A DNA stretch of 5,687 nucleotides from Paracoccaceae bacterium (GTDB taxonomy: Bacteria; Pseudomonadota; Alphaproteobacteria; Rhodobacterales; Rhodobacteraceae), in contig PXES01000043.1 of assembly GCA_003564655.1 (NCBI GenBank), positions 1 through 5,687 of the forward strand, read 5' to 3'. Positions 1 through 5,063 of the stretch are shown one piece after another. How positions within the stretch are numbered: position 1 is the stretch's first letter; each line of letters opens with the position of its first letter. The notes beneath the pieces are model-generated. The model saw nothing but the letters and a program-made list of their open reading frames with translations, was not told the origin of the DNA and searched no databases. A program made the position numbers and the translations under genes.

Positions 1-1256
1 ACCCGCTCGATGCGCGCGCCACAGGCGCCGAGCTTGTCCTCGACATGCTCATAGCCGCGGTCGAGGTGATAGACGCGGTTGACGATGGTCTCGCCCTCGG
101 CGGCCAGCGCCGCCAGGATCAGCGACACCGAGGCGCGCAGATCCGTCGCCATCACTGGCGCCCCGCGCAGTTTCTCGACCCCGGTGACGCGCGCCGTGCC
201 GCCCTGCACCTCGATCTGCGCGCCCATGCGCATCAATTCGGGCGCGTGCATGAAACGATTCTCGAAGATGTGCTCCTCGAGCACCGACACCCCGTCGGCG
301 CCGCACATCGCCGCCATGAACTGCGCCTGCAGATCAGTCGGAAAGCCGGGAAACGGCGCGGTCGCAACATTGACAGGGCGCAGCCGGTCGGACTTGCGGC
401 TAACGCGCAGCCCGCGCGCGGTCTCCTCGATCTCGACCCCGGCCTCGACCAGCCGCTCGGCAAAGGCCGCGACCAGATCGAGCCGCCCGCCCAGGCATTC
501 GACCGATCCCCCGGCGATGGCGGGGGCAAGCATGTAGGTGCCAAGCTCGATCCGGTCGGTGACCACCTGATGCGTGGCCCCGCCCAGCCGGTCGACGCCG
601 TGAATGGTCAGGGTCGATGTGCCCTCGCCCGCGATCTCGGCGCCCATCGCGCGCAGGCAGCGGGCCAGGTCCACGATCTCGGGCTCGCGCGCGGCGTTCT
701 CCAGCACGGTCGTGCCCTTGGCCAGCGTCGCCGCCATCAGCGCATTCTCCGTGGCCCCGACCGAGACCAGCGGGAAGGTGAACCGCGCGCCCTTCAGCCC
801 GCCGGGCGCCTTCGCGTGCACATAGCCGTCGCGCAGGTCCAGCTCCGCCCCCATCGCCTCGAGCGCGCGCAGATGCAGGTCCACGGGGCGCGCACCGATG
901 GCGCAGCCGCCGGGCAGCGACACCACTGCGTGTCCGTCACGCGCCAGCATGGGCCCCAACACCAGGATCGAGGCACGCATCTTGCGCACGATCTCGTAAT
1001 CGGCGCGGTGCGAGGTCAGATCATGGCTTGAGAGTGCGAGCACCTGCCCGCCCTGCAGGCTGGCGACCTCTGCCCCGAGCGAGCCCAGAAGCTCGGCCAT
1101 GGTGCGGATATCCGACAGCCGCGGCGCGTTGGTCAGCGTCAGCGGCGCGTCGGTCAGCAGCGTGGCGGGCATCAGCGCGAGGCAGGCATTCTTGGCACCC
1201 GCGATCGGGATCTGCCCGTTCAGCGGGCCGTTCCCCGCAACGACGATCGAATCCAT
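1..1256 (-). CDS. murA: UDP-N-acetylglucosamine 1-carboxyvinyltransferase (MurA), C-terminus cut by window edge
   Basis: MurA transfers the enolpyruvyl group of phosphoenolpyruvate to UDP-GlcNAc, the first committed cytoplasmic step of peptidoglycan synthesis. The reverse-strand translation starts MDSIVVAGNGPLNGQIPIAG and carries the family landmarks: Lys22-Asn23 in AGAKNACLALMP, the PEP-binding Cys118 in the loop SLPGGCAIGARPVDLH (codon at 905-903; E. coli uses Cys115), GRLDLVAAFAERL, FPGFPTDLQAQFMA, and near the end RGYEHVEDKLGACGARIERV. The visible 418 complete codons match the usual family length of about 420, so at most a few residues and the stop lie outside the window. The start ATG (1256-1254) has a purine-rich GGGGCAGGG upstream. 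It lies 12 nt behind the stop of a small gene in the same direction, so co-transcription is likely. A Cys at the catalytic position predicts the usual fosfomycin target site. Identification is firm. Confidence 0.97.
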   Translation of the reverse strand, partial: MDSIVVAGNGPLNGQIPIAGAKNACLALMPATLLTDAPLTLTNAPRLSDIRTMAELLGSLGAEVASLQGGQVLALSSHDLTSHRADYEIVRKMRASILVLGPMLARDGHAVVSLPGGCAIGARPVDLHLRALEAMGAELDLRDGYVHAKAPGGLKGARFTFPLVSVGATENALMAATLAKGTTVLENAAREPEIVDLARCLRAMGAEIAGEGTSTLTIHGVDRLGGATHQVVTDRIELGTYMLAPAIAGGSVECLGGRLDLVAAFAERLVEAGVEIEETARGLRVSRKSDRLRPVNVATAPFPGFPTDLQAQFMAAMCGADGVSVLEEHIFENRFMHAPELMRMGAQIEVQGGTARVTGVEKLRGAPVMATDLRASVSLILAALAAEGETIVNRVYHLDRGYEHVEDKLGACGARIER

Positions 1257-1268
1257 CTGCCCTGCCCC

Positions 1269-1463
1269 TTACTCGCTGGTGTCGCGCCTGACCTGCCCTG
1301 CCCCGGGTTCCGGCCCCGCCCCGGAATCCGGCCCCGATGACCGTGCCTTGGCCTGCGCCTTTCGCCGGGCGATATTCGCTTTCAGCGCGGCTTTCAACCG
1401 TGCTGCGCGGGCATCAGCGGGATCGGGCGCGCGCGGCGCTGCGGGGGGATGGTTCCTGCCCAT
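1269..1463 (-). CDS. small basic conserved protein upstream of murA (64 aa, function unknown)
   Basis: The 64-residue product begins MGRNHPPAAPRAP, contains the strongly basic helical core RAARLKAALKANIARRKAQA (about residues 21-40), and ends in a Gly/Pro/Ser tail with two similar GPDSGAG/GPEPGAG units. The start at 1463-1461 was chosen because AGGAG lies about 6 nt upstream (reverse strand GCTAGGAGAGGGC then ATG). A longer reading back to 1751 would run antisense through the tRNA gene and is not credible. The TAA stop leaves 12 nt to the murA start, so the two genes probably form one transcript. I recall short proteins with an ARRKAQARAR-like core next to murA in Rhodobacteraceae, but I cannot name a function. 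The basic amphipathic helix could contact nucleic acid or ribosomes; that is inference only. No signal peptide or membrane segment is visible. Confidence 0.75.
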   Translation of the reverse strand: MGRNHPPAAPRAPDPADARAARLKAALKANIARRKAQAKARSSGPDSGAGPEPGAGQVRRDTSE

Positions 1464-1505
1464 GCCCTCTCCTAGCGCAACTTCGGAAAACCGTCCAGAT
1501 TGGGC

Positions 1506-1534
1506 TTGCGCGCCCCGGCGTTTCGGACTACGCA
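1506..1534 (+). promoter_or_regulatory. possible weak promoter for the tRNA gene
   Basis: TTGCGC (1506-1511) and TACGCA (1529-1534) are separated by 17 nt, with transcription predicted to start a few bases before the tRNA at 1547. The fit to the sigma70 consensus is poor (about 3 of 6 in each box), so the call rests mainly on spacing and position. The 83-nt gap 1464-1546 must also hold the promoter of the divergent small gene and murA, for which I see no convincing boxes. Confidence 0.25.
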
Positions 1535-1546
1535 CCGCGCCCAGAT

Positions 1547-1621
1547 GCTGCTGTAGCTCAGGGGCAGAGCACTCCCTTGGTAAGGGAGAGGTCGAGAGTT
1601 CAAATCTCTCCAGCAGCACCA
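1547..1621 (+). tRNA. tRNA-Thr, anticodon GGT
   Basis: A full cloverleaf can be drawn. The acceptor stem pairs GCTGCTG (1547-1553) with CAGCAGC (1611-1617). The D stem is GCTC/GAGC (1556-1559 with 1567-1570) around AGGGGCA. The anticodon stem is CTCCC/GGGAG (1572-1576 with 1584-1588) around TTGGTAA, giving anticodon GGT at 1579-1581, which reads the ACC and ACT threonine codons. The T stem is GAGAG/CTCTC (1594-1598 with 1606-1610) around TTCAAAT. The discriminator is A1618, usual for tRNA-Thr, and CCA (1619-1621) is encoded in the DNA. It stands alone, divergent from the murA operon and convergent with deoD. All stems are perfectly paired, so the gene looks intact. Confidence 0.97.
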
Positions 1622-1651
1622 CCGCGCTTCCCTCCGCACCATTTCCGGCGC

Positions 1652-1683
1652 GTGCAGGCAACTGCCTGCACTGTTTCATCTTT
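1652..1683 (+). terminator. inverted repeat behind tRNA-Thr, probable terminator
   Basis: GTGCAGGCA (1652-1660) and TGCCTGCAC (1663-1671) are perfect inverted repeats; in practice this is an 8-bp stem with an AACT loop. It starts 30 nt after the tRNA and is followed on the plus strand by TGTTTCATCTTT, a T-rich but interrupted tract. This fits an intrinsic terminator for the tRNA transcript. The T-rich part overlaps the repeated element at 1674-1701, and the stem could also act on transcripts coming from deoD on the other strand. Confidence 0.55.
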
Positions 1684-1701
1684 GCCAAAATATCCTGGGG
1701 G
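1674..1701 (-). repeat. 28-bp C-run/ATATTTT/GATGA element, copy 1
   Basis: Read on the minus strand this is CCCCC, then AGGATATTTT, then GGCAAAGATGAAA. It matches the element at 3896-3923 at 24 of 28 positions. It lies about 70 nt beyond the deoD stop, in deoD's orientation. The G-run on the plus strand extends to nine bases (1697-1705). The AT-rich core stands out sharply in this GC-rich DNA. Its ATG does not begin a plausible gene, because the frame would run antisense through the tRNA. Confidence 0.7.
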
Positions 1702-1717
1702 GGGGCCCGCACAGACT

Positions 1718-1733
1718 GGGGCGTCAGAGCCCC
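1718..1733 (-). terminator. weak hairpin downstream of deoD
   Basis: In the deoD direction, GGGGC (1733-1729) and GCCCC (1722-1718) flank the loop TCTGAC, about 38 nt beyond the deoD stop. There is no T-tract directly after it; the nearest is the ATATTTT of the repeat about 25 nt further on. It may protect the deoD mRNA 3' end or help stop transcription before the convergent tRNA gene. The stem is only 5 bp. Confidence 0.25.
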
Positions 1734-1770
1734 CATCCACGCCCCCGCCACCGCGCGCCGCCCGGCCGCA

Positions 1771-2478
1771 TCACCCGTCGAACGCCGCCGCCAGCGCGAT
1801 CTCGATCATCTCGCCGAAGCTGCGCTCGCGCGCCTGCGCATCAAGCTTCTCGCCCGTCAGCAGATGGTCGGAAATGGTGAGCACGGCAAGCGCGCGGACC
1901 TTGTGACGCGCAGCGAGAATGTAGAGTTCCGCGGCCTCCATCTCGACGCACAGAATGCCGTGACGGGTCATGATCTCGTTGAGGTCCGGGCGCTCGTCAT
2001 AGAACACGTCCGACGAGTAGATGCCCCCCACATGCAGCCGCGCTCCGCGCGCGTGACCGGCCGCATGGGCAGCGGAAAGCAGCCCGAAATCCGCGCAGGG
2101 CGCGAAGCCGATCTCGCGCAGCATCCCGCGCGAGGGGGTCGAAAGTGTGCTCGCCGTCTGCGCCAGCACGATGTCGCGCAAGCCCACATCGCGCTGCATC
2201 GCCCCCGCCGAGCCGACCCGGATCAGCGTCCGGGCGCCATAGTCGCGGATGAGTTCGTTGGCGTAGATCGAGAGCGACGGCATTCCCATGCCCGAGCCGT
2301 GGATCGTCACCCGATGCCCGCGCCAGGTGCCGGTATAGCCCAGCATCCCGCGAATTTGGTTGATGCAGACAGGATCGTCGAGAAAGGTCTCCGCCGCCCA
2401 GCGCGCCCGCAGCGGGTCGCCCGGCATCAGAACGGTCTCGGCAATCGCGCCCGGCTCGGCCCCGATATGAATGGTCAT
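1771..2478 (-). CDS. deoD: purine-nucleoside phosphorylase, DeoD type
   Basis: The 235-residue cytoplasmic enzyme cleaves purine (deoxy)ribonucleosides with phosphate to the free base and (deoxy)ribose 1-phosphate, in purine salvage. It aligns with the hexameric E. coli DeoD almost without gaps. Visible landmarks are His4 (MTIHIGAE), the phosphate loop MPGDPLRAR with Gly20 and Arg24, Arg43, RVGSAG with Arg87 and Ser90, VEMEAAELY with Glu181, and the catalytic pair Asp204 (TISDHL) and Arg217. The presence of Asp204 supports activity on 6-amino purines such as adenosine, as known for this family. The ATG at 2478-2476 has AGGGGA about 6 nt upstream and gives the correct family length. It is divergent from hisB across 126 nt and convergent with tRNA-Thr; no other nucleoside catabolism gene is in the window. 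Confidence 0.96.
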   Translation of the reverse strand: MTIHIGAEPGAIAETVLMPGDPLRARWAAETFLDDPVCINQIRGMLGYTGTWRGHRVTIHGSGMGMPSLSIYANELIRDYGARTLIRVGSAGAMQRDVGLRDIVLAQTASTLSTPSRGMLREIGFAPCADFGLLSAAHAAGHARGARLHVGGIYSSDVFYDERPDLNEIMTRHGILCVEMEAAELYILAARHKVRALAVLTISDHLLTGEKLDAQARERSFGEMIEIALAAAFDG

Positions 2479-2522
2479 GTCGTCCCCTGCCCTTGCGGAT
2501 CGTGCCGCGCGAGATTGCCCCC

Positions 2523-2559
2523 TTCCCCCACTGCACGCAAGCGCCTATAGACGGGGCGG
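2523..2559 (+). promoter_or_regulatory. putative hisBH promoter
   Basis: The deoD-hisB gap contains TATAGA (2546-2551) as a -10-like box, with TTCCCC (2523-2528) 17 nt upstream as a poor -35. The -10 sits inside the string GCCTATAGACGGGGCGG (2543-2559), which recurs with 15 of 17 identities before the small membrane gene at 5248. Its core CTATAG is palindromic, so it could also serve the divergent deoD gene. I see no his leader peptide or attenuator in the short leader. Confidence 0.4.
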
Positions 2560-2604
2560 CCGCGCCACAGCACCGACGCGACCGGGCCAGGAGGGATGAC
2601 AGCC

Positions 2605-3192
2605 ATGCGACAGGCGACGCTTTCGCGCCAGACCGCCGAGACCGAGATCACCGTCAGCCTCGGCCTCGACGGCACCGGGCGCAGCGACTGCCACACCGGG
2701 GTCGGGTTCTTCGATCACATGCTCGACCAGCTCGCCCGCCACGCGCTGATAGATCTGGAGATCCGCGCCACCGGCGATCTGCATATCGACGATCACCACA
2801 CGGTCGAGGATTGCGGCATCGTGCTGGGACAGGCGCTGACCCACGCACTCGGCGACAAGGCGGGCATCCGCCGCTACGGGGCGTGTCACCTGGCCATGGA
2901 TGACGCGCTGATGCGCTGCGCGCTCGATCTGTCGGGGCGGCCTTTTCTGGTGTGGAATGTGGGCTTTCCGGCCGCGAAGATTGGCAGCTTCGACACCGAG
3001 CTGGTGCGCGAGTTCTTCCAAGCCTTCGCCACCCATGGCGGCATCACGCTGCATCTCGACCTGCTGCACGGGGTCAACGCGCATCACATCGCCGAGGCCG
3101 GTTTCAAGGCCGTCGCCCGCGCCCTGCGCGAGGCGGTCGAGCCCGACCCGCGCCGCGCGGGGGCCATCCCCTCGACCAAGGGGACGCTCTGA
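2605..3192 (+). CDS. hisB: imidazoleglycerol-phosphate dehydratase (HisB)
   Basis: HisB dehydrates imidazoleglycerol phosphate to imidazole-acetol phosphate, a cytoplasmic step of histidine synthesis, using two Mn ions. The protein of 195 residues starts MRQATLSRQTAETEITV and shows the metal-binding and signature motifs TGVGFFDHMLDQLARH, IDDHHTVED, GIRRYGACHLAMDDAL, FDTELVREFFQAFA and LLHGVNAHHIAEA, and ends IPSTKGTL. It is the monofunctional type without a phosphatase domain. Two in-frame ATGs exist. The one at 2596 abuts the Shine-Dalgarno AGGAGGG (2589-2595) with no spacing, while 2605 has about 9 nt spacing and gives the usual family N-terminus (MR.ATLSR), so 2605 was chosen. hisH follows after 7 nt, which suggests one transcript and coupled translation. 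Confidence 0.97.
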   Translation: MRQATLSRQTAETEITVSLGLDGTGRSDCHTGVGFFDHMLDQLARHALIDLEIRATGDLHIDDHHTVEDCGIVLGQALTHALGDKAGIRRYGACHLAMDDALMRCALDLSGRPFLVWNVGFPAAKIGSFDTELVREFFQAFATHGGITLHLDLLHGVNAHHIAEAGFKAVARALREAVEPDPRRAGAIPSTKGTL

Positions 3193-3199
3193 GCGCGCC

Positions 3200-3838
3200 A
3201 TGCGGACGGTTCTGGTCGATTACGAGAGCGGCAATCTGCATTCCGCCGCGAAAGCCTTTCAGCGCATGGCGCGCGAGGTGGGTGGCGGCGAGGTCGTGGT
3301 CAGCGCGCGCGCCGAGGATGTCGCAAAGGCCGACCGCATCGTGCTGCCCGGCGACGGCGCCTACCCCGCCTGCCGCCGCGCGCTGGATGCCGTACCGGGC
3401 ATGGTCGCGGCACTGGAAGACGCGGTACTGCGCCGGGGCGTGCCGTTTCTGGGCATCTGCGTGGGCATGCAGATGCTCGCCGATCTGGGCCGCGAATACG
3501 AGGAGGTCGCCGGGCTGGGCTGGATCGGCGGCACGGTCGAGCGGATCGCGCCCGGCGATGCCGGGCTGAAAGTGCCGCATATGGGCTGGAACGATCTGGT
3601 CATCGACCGGCCCCACCCGGTGCTGGCGGACGTCGCCCCCGGCGCGCATGCCTATTTCGTGCATTCCTATCAGATGCATGTTGCCGACCCCGCGCATCTG
3701 CTTGCGCATGTCGATTATGGCGGGCCGGTCACGGCGGTCGTGGCGCGCGACAATATCGTCGGCACGCAGTTTCACCCCGAAAAGTCGCAGGCGACGGGCT
3801 TGCGGATGATCGCCAATTTCCTGAAATGGGCGCCATGA
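3200..3838 (+). CDS. hisH: imidazole glycerol phosphate synthase, glutamine amidotransferase subunit (HisH)
   Basis: HisH hydrolyses glutamine and channels ammonia to HisF, which makes imidazoleglycerol phosphate (the HisB substrate) and AICAR. The 212-residue class I amidotransferase starts MRTVLVDYESGNLHSAAKAF. It has the oxyanion strand region VLPGDGAYPAC (residues 48-58), the nucleophile elbow LGICVGMQML with Cys87, the VPHMGWN segment, the YFVHSYQMH strand, and His192 and Glu194 in FHPEKS. The triad is complete. The ATG lies 7 nt after the hisB stop with only a weak ribosome site (GAG), so it is probably translated by coupling to hisB. The partner gene hisF is not in the window; the next gene is rluB, so the his operon is split or interrupted here. 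A hairpin overlaps the stop codon. Confidence 0.97.
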   Translation: MRTVLVDYESGNLHSAAKAFQRMAREVGGGEVVVSARAEDVAKADRIVLPGDGAYPACRRALDAVPGMVAALEDAVLRRGVPFLGICVGMQMLADLGREYEEVAGLGWIGGTVERIAPGDAGLKVPHMGWNDLVIDRPHPVLADVAPGAHAYFVHSYQMHVADPAHLLAHVDYGGPVTAVVARDNIVGTQFHPEKSQATGLRMIANFLKWAP

Positions 3839-3854
3839 CGCGCCACGTCATGGC
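3832..3854 (+). terminator. 9-bp hairpin over the hisH stop codon
   Basis: GCCATGACG (3832-3840) and CGTCATGGC (3846-3854) pair perfectly around the loop CGCCA; the hisH TGA (3836-3838) is inside the left arm. No T-tract follows, so it is not a textbook intrinsic terminator. It may stabilise the mRNA end, cause pausing, or help separate hisH expression from rluB. Confidence 0.4.
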
Positions 3855-3895
3855 AGACCCTTGCTGCAACGACGCGGGGCGTTGCCCCCTGCAAC

Positions 3896-3923
3896 CCCCC
3901 GGGATATTTTTGCAACGATGACA
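3896..3923 (+). repeat. 28-bp C-run/ATATTTT/GATGA element, copy 2
   Basis: CCCCC followed by GGGATATTTTTGCAACGATGACA matches copy 1 (minus strand, 1674-1701) at 24 of 28 positions. It lies 58 nt beyond the hisH stop in the same orientation as hisH, and its ATG (3918-3920) is the most likely start of the pseudouridine synthase. The AT-rich core is conspicuous in this GC-rich context. Confidence 0.7.
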
Positions 3924-4943
3924 GAGGCGGGTCGAGAGGGCGAGCGGATCGCCAAGGTGCTGGCGCGGGCAGGTGTCGCCTCGCGGCGCGACGCCGAGGC
4001 GATGGTGCGCGCGGGCCGTGTGAGTGTGAACGGCAGCCGCATCGACAGCCCGGCGCTGAATGTCGGGCCGCGCGACCGGATCGCAGTCGATGGCGCGCCC
4101 CTGCCCGAGGCCGCGCCCGCGCGGCTGTGGCTTTATCACAAGCCTGTGGGGCTGGTGAGCACGACCCGCGACGAGAAGGGGCGCGCGACGGTGTTCGACG
4201 CCCTGCCGCCCGAGTTGGGGCGGGTGATGTCGGTCGGGCGGCTTGATCTGAATTCCGAAGGGTTGCTGCTGCTGACCAATGACGGCGCGCTGAAGCGGCG
4301 GCTGGAACTGCCGAGCACCGGCTGGCTGCGGAAATACCGCGTGCGGGTGAAGGGTACGCCGACGGAGGCGATCCTCGCACCGCTGCGCGCGGGGCTGGTG
4401 GTCGAGGGCGAGCGGTTCCTGCCCATGGTGGTGGGCATCGACCGGCAGCAGGGTGCGAATGCCTGGCTGACCATCGGGCTGCGCGAGGGGCGCAACCGCG
4501 AGATCCGCCGTGCGCTGGCCGAGATCGGGCTGACCGTGAACCGGCTGATTCGCGTGAGTTACGGCCCCTTTCAGCTGGGCACGCTGGCGCCGGGCGCGGT
4601 CGAGGAGGTGCGCCCGCGCGTCCTGCGCGAGCAGCTTGGCGAGACGGTGGCGGAAGAGCAGATGCCGCCGCGCAAGGGGCGGGCTGGCGCCAAGCCTGGC
4701 CCGGCGCGCGCGCACAAGGCGGGCGAGACGCCCAAGGCAAAGCGGCGCGCGCCGGGCGCAGGCAAGGCGGGCGACGGACCCGACAGGCAGGATCGGACGC
4801 GTCAGCGCGACGCCCGGCCCGGCACGGCGCGGCACAAGCCGGGCGAGACGCCGCAAGCGACCACGAAGGCGCCTGCGCGATCCGGCACGGGCGCGCGCGC
4901 CAAACCGAAAGGCGGAAAGCCCGGGCCGAAGGGCAGAGACTGA
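3918..4943 (+). CDS. rluB: RsuA/RluB-family pseudouridine synthase with long basic tail
   Basis: This enzyme family isomerises a single uridine of rRNA to pseudouridine. Of 341 residues, about 8-60 form an S4 RNA-binding domain (GERIAKVLARAGVASRRDAE, RVSVNG), and about 70-235 form the catalytic domain with LWLYHKPVGLVST, the active-site Asp110 in GRLDLNSEGLLLLTNDG, and the late motif GRNREIRRAL. RluB (23S position 2605 in E. coli) is the best guess; RsuA, RluE or RluF specificity cannot be excluded. From about residue 243 a Lys/Arg/Pro/Gly/Ala-rich, probably disordered tail follows, with a repeated unit. The ATG at 3918 begins MTEAGREGERIAKVL, which fits the family. A TTG at 3861 would add 19 residues encoded by repeat and hairpin DNA, so it was not used. 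No good Shine-Dalgarno sequence precedes 3918 (GGGA is 13 nt away). Confidence 0.9.
   Translation: MTEAGREGERIAKVLARAGVASRRDAEAMVRAGRVSVNGSRIDSPALNVGPRDRIAVDGAPLPEAAPARLWLYHKPVGLVSTTRDEKGRATVFDALPPELGRVMSVGRLDLNSEGLLLLTNDGALKRRLELPSTGWLRKYRVRVKGTPTEAILAPLRAGLVVEGERFLPMVVGIDRQQGANAWLTIGLREGRNREIRRALAEIGLTVNRLIRVSYGPFQLGTLAPGAVEEVRPRVLREQLGETVAEEQMPPRKGRAGAKPGPARAHKAGETPKAKRRAPGAGKAGDGPDRQDRTRQRDARPGTARHKPGETPQATTKAPARSGTGARAKPKGGKPGPKGRD
4683..4868 (+). repeat. imperfect ~40-residue tandem repeat in the rluB tail
   Basis: Residues about 258-277 (AKPGPARAHKAGETPKAKRR) and 299-317 (ARPGTARHKPGETPQATTK) share the pattern A-[KR]-PG-x-AR-HK-x-GETP-[KQ]-A with a period of about 40 residues. The DNA is also similar (CACAAGGCGGGCGAGACGCC versus CACAAGCCGGGCGAGACGCC), which points to a duplication inside the gene rather than convergent composition alone. 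The tail is rich in Lys and Arg and probably binds RNA non-specifically. Confidence 0.6.
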
Positions 4944-5008
4944 TACGGCGCGGGTCCGATCAGCACCGATCGCCAGCGGCTTTCCCACCCGGCGCGACCA
5001 TGTCCAAA

Positions 5009-5058
5009 GCGCCCTCGGGGCGTGCAAGGGCGGGTGGGTGGGCACGACCCGAGGGCGC
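5009..5058 (+). other. 17-bp inverted repeat with a G-quadruplex motif in its loop
   Basis: GCGCCCTCGGGGCGTGC (5009-5025) pairs with GCACGACCCGAGGGCGC (5042-5058) at 16 of 17 positions; the mismatch is 5020/5047. The 16-nt loop plus the first base of the right arm contains GGGCGGGTGGGTGGG (5028-5042), four G3 tracts with single-base loops C, T, T. It lies 65 nt after the rluB stop. No T-tract follows, so its role as an rluB terminator or mRNA 3' structure is uncertain. Confidence 0.75.
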
Positions 5059-5063
5059 CCTCG
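5050..5063. repeat. 14-bp perfect palindrome
   Basis: CGAGGGCGCCCTCG is self-complementary over all 14 bases and overlaps the right arm of the long inverted repeat. GCGCCCTCG therefore occurs twice (5009-5017 and 5055-5063), each able to pair with CGAGGGCGC (5050-5058). It could be a dyad protein-binding site or part of alternative RNA folds. Confidence 0.5.

Noticed and set aside
45..1031. Plus-strand open frame of 328 codons
   Set aside because: Antisense to murA, whose minus-strand translation is unmistakable.
1697..1705. Run of nine G as a possible phase-variable tract
   Set aside because: It lies in intergenic DNA as part of the repeat element, with no promoter or coding frame it would clearly switch.
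1464..1751. N-terminal extension of the small murA-linked protein (160 codons in all)
   Set aside because: The extension is translated from the antisense of the tRNA and from the repeat element. The internal ATG at 1463 has a proper ribosome site.
1099..2550. Plus-strand open frame of 483 codons
   Set aside because: It runs antisense through the murA start, straight through the tRNA gene, and antisense to deoD. It is a GC-rich shadow with no family features.
2596..2604. Earlier hisB start at 2596
   Set aside because: The Shine-Dalgarno AGGAGGG touches this ATG; 2605 has proper spacing and the usual family start and length.
2545..3201. Minus-strand open frame of 218 codons
   Set aside because: Antisense to hisB over its full length; composition is that of a shadow frame.
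3861..3917. TTG start extending the pseudouridine synthase by 19 residues
   Set aside because: The added residues come from leader hairpins and the repeat element, TTG is a rare start, and the family N-terminus begins at 3918.
3729..5045. Minus-strand open frame of 438 codons
   Set aside because: Antisense to the pseudouridine synthase. Arg/His/Gln/Pro-rich with no recognisable domain; a shadow of strongly biased codon use.
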